The translations under genes were made by a program, and so were the position numbers. The notes under the pieces were generated by a model. That model worked only from the letters and a program-made list of their open reading frames with translations. It ran no database searches and was not told the origin of the DNA. Source: Candidatus Sumerlaeota bacterium (lineage in GTDB: Bacteria; Sumerlaeota; Sumerlaeia; JADFCT01). From it: DNA of 8,371 nt. Shown here one piece after another: positions 1 through 5,414 of the stretch; positions within the stretch are counted from its first letter, which is position 1; each line of letters begins with the position of its first letter. The stretch is from contig JADFCT010000160.1 of NCBI GenBank assembly GCA_017161665.1, positions 1 to 8,371 on the forward strand, given 5' to 3'.

Positions 1-2
1 TC

Positions 3-461
3 CTGGCGGGGGATTTGATTTTTGGTTATGGCGGCTCGGGTGGGACCGGGAAGGTCTTGACGGCCATTCGTCCGCCCAAGGGCGCCGGCCAGATGCCGGC
101 TGTGGCGTATCAGGTCGAAGGACGCTGGACGCCGTATGTGCCCACCGGACTGTACAAGGATGGCCTGGCTTACCTGTTTCATGACAATGGGCAGGTCACC
201 TGCATCCAGGCGGCAAGCGGAGACATGGTCTGGTCGGAAAAACCGGCGAAGAGTTTCTATTGCTCGCCGGTCTGGGCGGACGGGAAGATCTATTGCATGA
301 CGCGCAAAGGAGAGGTGGTCGTTTTGGAAGCCGGTCCCGAATATAAGTTGTTGTCGGTTAATGCCATGGGGGAGGACAGTCAGGCGACGCTGGCGATCGC
401 TGACGGGCGTTTGTTCATTCGGACCTTTTCAAAATTGTTTTCGTTGAGCGCCGCCCAGTAA
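3..461 (+). CDS. PQQ-like beta-propeller repeat protein, C-terminal part (5' end outside window)
   Basis: The frame is open to the left edge (first full codon at base 3), so the TTG at 15 is not taken as the start; about 152 residues remain before TAA at 459-461. What is seen: repeated beta-propeller blade signatures of the PQQ-like type, such as a DGLAYLFHDNGQVTCIQAASGDM-type strand pattern (blade 'G-x-V-x-C-x-x-A-x-x-G-x-x-x-W'), then 'SPVWADGKIYCMTRKGEVVVLEAG' broken over a second blade and a last blade around 'ADGRLFIRT'. Such proteins usually serve as secreted or periplasmic scaffolds, or as quinoprotein-like enzymes; no cofactor ligand can be judged from this piece. The sulfatase starts 43 bases downstream on the same strand with no terminator between, so co-transcription is likely. 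Function beyond the fold is unknown, and any signal peptide lies outside the window. Confidence 0.5.
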   Translation: MAGDLIFGYGGSGGTGKVLTAIRPPKGAGQMPAVAYQVEGRWTPYVPTGLYKDGLAYLFHDNGQVTCIQAASGDMVWSEKPAKSFYCSPVWADGKIYCMTRKGEVVVLEAGPEYKLLSVNAMGEDSQATLAIADGRLFIRTFSKLFSLSAAQ

Positions 462-484
462 GGAAATCCAGGAAGCCATCCACC

Positions 485-495
485 AAGGAAGGGGA
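485..495 (+). promoter_or_regulatory. Ribosome binding site of the sulfatase
   Basis: AAGGAAGGGGA lies about 10 bases before the ATG at 505 and 7 before the TTG at 502. It supports initiation here without cleanly deciding between the two adjacent codons; the difference is one residue. Confidence 0.5.
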
Positions 496-504
496 AATCG
501 GTTG

Positions 505-1935
505 ATGAAGACTGTTCAAAGTACGCGAAGAAATTTTTTGAGACAGGCCGGCGCGGGGTGTCTCGCCCTGGCGGCGGCGTCCTTGAGACCGGCGGGGGCG
601 CAGTCAACCGCATCCGCGCCAAAACCCAATTTCGTAATCATCTTCTGTGATGATCTCGGATACGGTGATTTAGGCGTCTTTGGTCATCCCACCATTAAGA
701 CGCCCAATCTGGATCGCATGGCTGCCGAAGGACAGAAGTGGACGAACTTTTATGCTGCTGCCAGTGTCTGCACGCCCAGTCGCGCCGGCATCATGACGGG
801 GCGACTCCCGATTCGCAACGGAATGTGCAGCGACAAGCGACGCGTTCTGTTCCCCGACTCGAGCGGTGGGCTCCCAACAAGTGAAATCACAATTGCCAAG
901 GCCCTTAAGGGCCAGGGCTATGCCACCGGCTGCATTGGGAAATGGCACCTGGGTCATTTGCCCCAGTACCTGCCCACACGCCATGGATTTGATTCTTATT
1001 TTGGTATTCCCTACAGTAACGACATGGACCAGGCGGCGCCCAAAGGCGTCAACGTGTTCCGGGACTCGAAGAGCGAGTATTTTAATGTCCCGCTCATGCG
1101 CAATGAAGCGGTGATCGAGCGTCCAGCCGATCAGACAACCCTGACCCAGCGCTATTCGCAGGAGGCGGTTGCCTATATCAAGCAGAATCGCGACAAGCCG
1201 TTCTTTTTGTATCTGGCGCACAGCCTGCCGCATGTGCCCCTGTTCCGCTCCAAGGAGTTTGAGGGGATCAGCGAGCGTGGGCTTTACGGCGATGTGATCG
1301 AGGAAATCGACGATGGCGTGGGAAAAATTCTGAGCGCCTTGCGCGACGAGGGCTTGAGCGAAAAGACGCTGGTGGTCTTTACGTCCGACAACGGCCCCTG
1401 GCTGGTGTATAATGAACAGGGCGGCTCGGCCGGGCTCCTGCGCGAAGGGAAAGGCACGACCTTCGAGGGGGGGATGCGGGAACCGACCCTTTTCTGGTGG
1501 CCGGGCAAAATCAAGCCGGCCGTTGTTTCCGACATGGGTTCGACCCTCGATCTGTTGCCGACCTTTGTGTCGCTGGCGGGAGGGGAGATTCCGACCGATC
1601 GTGTGTATGATGGGTATGACCTTACCGGGGCGCTTCTGGACGAAATGCCCAGTCCCCGGGACGAGATGTTCTATTATCGGAATCAGACCCTCTGGGCCGT
1701 TCGGAAAGGGCCATTCAAAGCCCATTTCCGTACCCAGCGCTGCTATGTGAAAGATGAACTCAAGGTTCATGATCCACCGTTGCTCTACCATTTGGGGCAC
1801 GACCCTGGCGAACAAACTAATATCGCGTCGCGGCATCCCGATGTGCTCCAGGATTTGATTGCGCTGGCCGAGCGACACAAGGCGTCTGTTGTTCCAGTGA
1901 AGGATCAACTGGCGGGGCGAATCACCAAAAAGTAA
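505..1935 (+). CDS. Tat-exported arylsulfatase A-like sulfatase (family S1)
   Basis: A 476-residue hydrolase predicted to cleave sulfate esters outside the cytoplasm. Residues 6-12 (STRRNFL) form a twin-arginine signal, followed by a hydrophobic stretch and a likely cleavage after AGA (30-32). The catalytic Cys89 lies in C-T-P-S-R, the site that sulfatase-maturating enzymes convert to formylglycine. Expected active-site residues are all present by comparison with human arylsulfatase A: metal ligands Asp49, Asp50, Asp295 and Asn296; Arg93; Lys146 and His148 in GKWHLG; His243; Lys316 in GKGTT. The segments 'TGRLPIRNG' (98-106), 'GIPYSNDMD' and the C-terminal 'HDPPLLYHL' (422-430) also follow the ARSA/GALNS group. 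The sulfated substrate cannot be told; carbohydrate sulfate is likely. ATG at 505 is preferred over the in-frame TTG at 502; a purine-rich AGGAAGGGG lies at 486-494. The C-terminus is complete. Confidence 0.5.
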   Translation: MKTVQSTRRNFLRQAGAGCLALAAASLRPAGAQSTASAPKPNFVIIFCDDLGYGDLGVFGHPTIKTPNLDRMAAEGQKWTNFYAAASVCTPSRAGIMTGRLPIRNGMCSDKRRVLFPDSSGGLPTSEITIAKALKGQGYATGCIGKWHLGHLPQYLPTRHGFDSYFGIPYSNDMDQAAPKGVNVFRDSKSEYFNVPLMRNEAVIERPADQTTLTQRYSQEAVAYIKQNRDKPFFLYLAHSLPHVPLFRSKEFEGISERGLYGDVIEEIDDGVGKILSALRDEGLSEKTLVVFTSDNGPWLVYNEQGGSAGLLREGKGTTFEGGMREPTLFWWPGKIKPAVVSDMGSTLDLLPTFVSLAGGEIPTDRVYDGYDLTGALLDEMPSPRDEMFYYRNQTLWAVRKGPFKAHFRTQRCYVKDELKVHDPPLLYHLGHDPGEQTNIASRHPDVLQDLIALAERHKASVVPVKDQLAGRITKK

Positions 1936-1946
1936 GCCGGCGATTT

Positions 1947-2822
1947 TTATCGTGTCCATTCACGGGGAGGAACGTCCGGAATGCCGGGTTCCTCCCGTGT
2001 GTTTTTAGGGTCGTCTTCAATGGGCGCCCATTGCGGAGGCGTCTGGTCTTCGAGGCGTTTGAGGTCATCCTTGAGGACCCGAAACAAAATCGTTTGGATT
2101 GCATTCCGGGCGTCGATGGCCTGCTGTTGAGAGATGCTGAATTCTCGCAAGTCGGGGGTGAATTGCAGGAGAGACAGTTCGCCGGGGGCCTGATCGGGCG
2201 CGCCGGCTTCGATCAGCGAATGGATCAGGACGATTCGATAGGGCATCAGTTCGGAGGGGGTTTGATCCCCGGGAACGAATTCCGGCAAATGCCAGGCCGC
2301 ATCCCGACCGAAGCGCCAGGCGCCATGGAGGGCGCCATGAATCCGGATGACGTGGGATTCATGCCGTGGTTGGCGCAGTTGTGTCTCGAAGGATCGAGGC
2401 GCAACGACCAGAATGGGTCCCACGGGAGGGGTGAACAATTCGCGCAGGCGTTTCGTTGCTCGCGCGTCCCACAGGCGATCGGCCAGCCAGCGATCGGCGT
2501 TTTGGAGGGCCCGCCACAGGACTTTTGTTTCATTGGTGTAAGGGTATAATCGCGTTCGATAGTGTTCCAGGGCCGGGGCGAAGGCCTGACGGTATGTGAA
2601 GTCGCGCATGGCCGCGCGCCAGTCATTCCATTCCGGCGGCGCCGCATCCAGGGCGGCGATCCAGTTTTTTTTCGGATTGGGGCCGGTCAGATCACATAAA
2701 ATATCGGTGAAAATTTTATGCAACAAAGGCGTGATCGGCGAAGCGGCTGGGGGGGGGACTGATATTTTCAGTTCGTCCGCAAGAATACCCAGAACGCGAT
2801 TGACTGTCAGCTCAATGGCCAT
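1947..2822 (-). CDS. Uncharacterised 291-residue protein, coupled to the P-loop NTPase
   Basis: I do not recognise this protein. It has no signal peptide and no transmembrane helix, so it is probably cytoplasmic. The N-terminal 20 residues look helical (MAIELTVNRVLGILADELKI), then a Pro/Ala linker (residues 22-29), a tryptophan- and arginine-rich mostly helical middle (about 48-130), a short beta-rich core with 'GPILVVAP' and 'ESHVIRIHGALHGAWRF' (about 134-175), and a polar C-terminal tail. Several His residues cluster in the core, but no known catalytic motif is evident. The ATG overlaps the stop of the upstream NTPase as TAATG (2824-2820), and no strong Shine-Dalgarno precedes it, so translation probably depends on ribosomes finishing the NTPase. 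That coupling implies a partner role, perhaps in fixed stoichiometry. The gene ends 11 bases from the converging sulfatase stop. Confidence 0.5.
   Translation of the reverse strand: MAIELTVNRVLGILADELKISVPPPAASPITPLLHKIFTDILCDLTGPNPKKNWIAALDAAPPEWNDWRAAMRDFTYRQAFAPALEHYRTRLYPYTNETKVLWRALQNADRWLADRLWDARATKRLRELFTPPVGPILVVAPRSFETQLRQPRHESHVIRIHGALHGAWRFGRDAAWHLPEFVPGDQTPSELMPYRIVLIHSLIEAGAPDQAPGELSLLQFTPDLREFSISQQQAIDARNAIQTILFRVLKDDLKRLEDQTPPQWAPIEDDPKNTREEPGIPDVPPREWTR
1961..2006 (+). terminator. Rho-independent terminator of the sulfatase transcript
   Basis: Left arm CACGGGGAGGAA (1961-1972) pairs with TTCCTCCCGTG (1989-1999) with one bulged G, and an inner CCGG/CCGG pair strengthens the stem. 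A run of five T follows at 2002-2006, so the polarity fits the plus-strand transcript ending at 1935. The whole element lies within the last codons of the converging minus-strand gene. The same stem may also stop the opposite transcript, but it has no good T-run on that side. Confidence 0.5.
2749..2757. repeat. Homopolymer of nine G (C9 on the coding strand)
   Basis: Nine consecutive G on the plus strand, read as GTC CCC CCC CCA (Val22-Pro25) in the minus-strand unknown gene. Tracts of this length are prone to slippage in replication and in sequencing. Gain or loss of one base would frameshift the protein after about residue 25. Whether it varies is not visible here. Confidence 0.5.
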
Positions 2823-4792
2823 TATCCGATGTCCAGTTCCGTCGCCGCCGCGGATTCGACCGATGCTTCGGGAGCGAGGAACAGTAGTTTCGGTGGGCCG
2901 GACAGGGCGCCAATCTGGTCGGGGGCCAGCAAGGCGAGTTCTTCCAGTTCCACGGGCAGACAGCCGAGTTCTGAGGCGGCCTGATTCACGTCGATCATGT
3001 AATGACGCTCCAGGAGGCGCAAGGCCTCGGGCAGAAGTTCCTGGACCCGTGTGGGGCGTCCGGCCAAGGGAAGGAGGCGACGGATAACACCGGTCAGGGA
3101 GGGCGGCGCGTTATCCGCCAGCCAGCAGCCCACGGTGGCTGCCGAAATCCGTTGGGTCTCGGCCGTCAAATCACCGCACAAGGCGTCACGAATCAATCGT
3201 CGGACAGCGCGCAGGTCCGCCATGGCCTCGGGCGCCGGCGTCCAGAACCGCACATCGACGCGTCCCAGAAAGGCGAGTTGTTTTCGGATGCGATGGGCGT
3301 CCGCTGAAATGGGCAGGTTCGGATTTCGCACCAACACCCAGCGATCATATTCGCCCAGTTGGGCGTTGTATCGCCAGCGCCGAAGATTCGCGTCCAGAGT
3401 GGCCAGGGCGCGTTCGTTGCAGAAACAAACGGCAATGCGCCGTCGATTCGGTCCTGTCATGGAGATGGCCGGTCCGGTCGTGGCGGACGGATAGAACGAA
3501 CGCCACCCCTTTTGCGCCAGGCCGATCAAGAGGGGCAGGCCATGGGCCAGATCGCGCTCAAATAACCAGTTGTCGGAGAACAGAGTGTCTTCAGCGAAAT
3601 CCCGTTCCGCGCGGCGCCGCTCCCAGGCTTCCTGAATCCATTCATTCAGTTCCCGGGCCGGTCGCGTCCGGCCCACCATGGCGTCCAACCGACGCGCAAA
3701 GTGCCCCAGCGCTTCGGAGGGGGTTGGGGCTTCTCTGGCGCGCATCAAGCTGTCGAGGTCTCGTTCCCGGAAGGGATGGAGCCGCGCGTCGGGCAACTGT
3801 CGGCGGCCTTCGGCGAAAGGGGGATACCCGTCCAAGCGATTGGACAGGAGGCGTTCCACATCCTGTCGCGCCAACGGTTCAAGTGAAAACGTGTTTTCTG
3901 TTAGGATGTCGTATTGTTCGGCGGGCAGAGCGAGCTGGGCGGTATGCGCAAAATTGGGTTGCGCACAGAGTACTTGAAAGGTGTTGGGGGCGGTGGCGCG
4001 GAATTGCGCAACAATTCGCACAAATGTTTTGACGGAGGCTGAGTCGTCCAGATTTCGCAAGGACGCCTCCAGGCGCTCGAAGCAGAAAACAAAGACAGCC
4101 CCGGGCGCGCCCAGTCGGCAGAGGAATCCTGTCAGGGCGCGCGCCTGCGTTTCCGGCGAGCGCGTCGGCCAACGCGGAACGTCTTCAAATCCCAGGCGTC
4201 GGGCTTCCAGGGGATCCGGTTCGTACCCCAGCAGATAATCAACGGCGCTGTGACAGTCACGCCCCAACCAGAGGAATTTCAGCGCCAGCGCCCAGTTGGG
4301 ATCGAAGGGCGCTTCGTCATAGACGCGCGCCATCAACTCGTCAAAGGCGTCCGGGGCATCGGGATTGAGCCCGTGATGCCGAATCGCCGTCCGAATCAGG
4401 CGCTGGAATTGCGCCTTGTCCGAGCGCATCAGGTCCTGGATCAGGGCGTGGAGGATGTCGCGCCAATAAAAGAGGGCATTGGACTGGAGCCGCACGGACA
4501 CAAAGATCGCCTGGGCGCGCTGAGACAGGGCTTCGCGGTTCGCGCCGTCCAGGTATTCGCGCAGTCGGGCCAGGATATGTGTTCGGCCTGAACCGGGCAG
4601 GCCGGTCATCAGGGCCCCGGCGCTCAGCCCCTGTTCGGCGACCCAGTCATAAACATCCAGCAGGTATTTGAATTCGCGGAAATGAATCTCCGTGGCGTCA
4701 GCCCGCAGGGGCGCCCAGAGGTTCTCCTGATGGAGTCCCCCCAAAGGATTGATAGGGAGGGATCCGTGGGAGAGTCCGTCGATGGGTATCAT
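2822..4792 (-). CDS. P-loop NTPase (AAA/STAND-like) with altered Walker motifs
   Basis: A 656-residue cytosolic NTPase-like protein. Walker A is G64-L-P-G-S-G69-R70-T71; the codon for residue 70 is CGA, so the invariant Lys is Arg. The Walker B strand is V233-F-V-F-C-F-E239-R-L-E242, with Glu where most relatives have Asp ('..FDxLE'). A polar residue after a beta strand (Gln278) could be sensor 1. Residues about 450-540 alternate strand and helix like a second alpha/beta domain. Residues about 585-640 look like a winged helix or helix-turn-helix ('VNQAASELGCLPVELEEL'), so nucleic-acid binding is possible. The ATG at 4792 is chosen because AAAGGAG lies 8 bases upstream; the in-frame ATG (4852) and TTG (4855) further upstream have no such site. 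It is the first gene of a two-gene operon. The exact family is unknown; phage defence or DNA maintenance are guesses only. Confidence 0.5.
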   Translation of the reverse strand: MIPIDGLSHGSLPINPLGGLHQENLWAPLRADATEIHFREFKYLLDVYDWVAEQGLSAGALMTGLPGSGRTHILARLREYLDGANREALSQRAQAIFVSVRLQSNALFYWRDILHALIQDLMRSDKAQFQRLIRTAIRHHGLNPDAPDAFDELMARVYDEAPFDPNWALALKFLWLGRDCHSAVDYLLGYEPDPLEARRLGFEDVPRWPTRSPETQARALTGFLCRLGAPGAVFVFCFERLEASLRNLDDSASVKTFVRIVAQFRATAPNTFQVLCAQPNFAHTAQLALPAEQYDILTENTFSLEPLARQDVERLLSNRLDGYPPFAEGRRQLPDARLHPFRERDLDSLMRAREAPTPSEALGHFARRLDAMVGRTRPARELNEWIQEAWERRRAERDFAEDTLFSDNWLFERDLAHGLPLLIGLAQKGWRSFYPSATTGPAISMTGPNRRRIAVCFCNERALATLDANLRRWRYNAQLGEYDRWVLVRNPNLPISADAHRIRKQLAFLGRVDVRFWTPAPEAMADLRAVRRLIRDALCGDLTAETQRISAATVGCWLADNAPPSLTGVIRRLLPLAGRPTRVQELLPEALRLLERHYMIDVNQAASELGCLPVELEELALLAPDQIGALSGPPKLLFLAPEASVESAAATELDIG

Positions 4793-4800
4793 GTCAACGG

Positions 4801-4807
4801 CTCCTTT
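4801..4807 (-). promoter_or_regulatory. Ribosome binding site that sets the NTPase start
   Basis: AAAGGAG on the minus strand, 8 bases before the ATG at 4792-4790. It decides the start: the longer reading frame from 4855 would add 21 residues with no ribosome binding site and no recognisable domain content. Confidence 0.5.
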
Positions 4808-4933
4808 CCCATGGGGCCCCGAACCATATTGCCGTGTCAAATCCACGTTCATCAAAACCCAATCAAGCGTAATCGGTCGGATTCGATCAGGTCAATGGTT
4901 TTGTCCATGCGGGCGTTTCAAAACAGAACCAAG

Positions 4934-4949
4934 CCGATTGGCCGATTGC
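4934..4949. repeat. Tandem 8-bp repeat, GCCGATTG x2
   Basis: GCCGATTG is repeated head to tail without a spacer in the divergent promoter region. It could be a pair of half-sites for a regulator or a chance duplication. Related AATCGG words in the opposite orientation lie about 65 bases to the left, near 4870. Confidence 0.5.
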
Positions 4950-5055
4950 GGTAAGAAAAAAATGTCTGGACTTGACCTTTTTAATACGGTACATCCCCGA
5001 GTACGGAAAGCAGACGTGGATGGTCGTCATCCCGTGCGGGCTTCCCCGAGTGTCC

Positions 5056-5083
5056 CCCCTTTCCTGCGTGCGCGCAGGAGGGG
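5056..5083 (+). promoter_or_regulatory. GC-rich hairpin in the leader of the symporter operon
   Basis: TCCTGCG (5062-5068) pairs with CGCAGGA (5073-5079) around a 4-base loop, and CCCC (5056-5059) pairs with GGGG (5080-5083) after a 2-base bulge. No T-run follows, so it is not a classical terminator. It ends 20 bases before the Shine-Dalgarno and could affect message stability or initiation, but no alternative pairing partner is evident. Confidence 0.5.
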
Positions 5084-5103
5084 AACGCTTCAGACTCTCT
5101 TGC

Positions 5104-5110
5104 AGGAGGT
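5104..5110 (+). promoter_or_regulatory. Strong ribosome binding site of the DUF485 gene
   Basis: AGGAGGT lies 7 bases before ATG 5118, near the ideal Shine-Dalgarno. It fixes this start and rules out the longer in-frame extension reaching back to 4749. Confidence 0.5.
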
Positions 5111-5117
5111 GTTTCTT

Positions 5118-5414
5118 ATGCTCCACGAGCCTGCCGCTCAGGCCGGTACGGATCACGCCGCCCACTACAAAATGAAACTCGGCGTCAAAATGTTGATCAT
5201 TTATGCTCTGGTTTATGTTGGTTTTGTCGGGATTAATGTCTTCAAGCCCACCTTGATGGAAGCGACGGTTCTATTCGGTATGAATCTGGCCGTTGTTTAT
5301 GGATTCGGACTGATTATTTTCGCCCTGGTGCTGGCTCTGATATATTCCGCCATGTGTGGAAAACAGGAAAGGCTCTTGAATGCGGAAGAGCAAAAAGAGG
5401 AGGGCGCGGAATAA
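5118..5414 (+). CDS. DUF485 family inner-membrane protein (YjcH-like)
   Basis: A 98-residue protein with two predicted membrane helices (about 21-42 and 53-79), a short His-containing N-terminus and a charged, Glu-rich C-terminal tail. Length, the two-helix layout, a 'YGFGLIIFALVLALIYSAM'-type second helix and the position directly before an ActP-type symporter match DUF485 (E. coli YjcH, encoded between acs and actP). Its biochemical role is not established; it is generally taken as an accessory of the symporter. The stop codon overlaps the next start as TAATG (5412-5416), so the two products are probably made in a coupled way. The call rests on context as much as on sequence. Confidence 0.5.
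   Translation: MLHEPAAQAGTDHAAHYKMKLGVKMLIIYALVYVGFVGINVFKPTLMEATVLFGMNLAVVYGFGLIIFALVLALIYSAMCGKQERLLNAEEQKEEGAE

Larger units (their letters stand above)
4793..5117. other. Divergent intergenic region between the NTPase operon and the symporter operon
   Basis: This 325-base stretch must hold the promoters for both divergent operons. I see no convincing protein-coding sequence in it. A plus-strand TTTAAT (4980-4985) after an A-rich stretch (4957-4963) is a weak -10 candidate for the symporter operon, without a good -35. On the minus strand a perfect TTGACA (4840-4835) has no matching -10 at 16-18 bases. Other contents are the tandem octamer at 4934-4949 and a leader hairpin at 5056-5083. 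The promoters remain unassigned. Confidence 0.5.

Noticed and set aside
547..600. Lipoprotein signal in the sulfatase (Gly-Ala-Gly-Cys19)
   Set aside because: The cysteine precedes the hydrophobic core instead of following it, so the region fits a Tat signal with cleavage near residue 32.
670..1959. Long open frame (429 codons) on the minus strand opposite the sulfatase
   Set aside because: It is antisense to a gene with full catalytic motifs, its translation has no recognisable family, and it overlaps the terminator. It is a shadow of third-position GC bias.
4835..4840. Perfect minus-strand TTGACA as the -35 box of the NTPase promoter
   Set aside because: No acceptable -10 hexamer lies 16-18 bases downstream; that spot is a GC-rich GCCCCA.
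4793..4855. N-terminal extension of the NTPase to TTG 4855 or ATG 4852
   Set aside because: No ribosome binding site precedes either codon, whereas AAAGGAG sits 8 bases before ATG 4792, and the extra 21 residues carry no domain.
4749..5117. Extension of the DUF485 frame upstream of 5118
   Set aside because: The added sequence is not protein-like, overlaps the 5' end of the NTPase gene, and AGGAGGT fixes the start at 5118.
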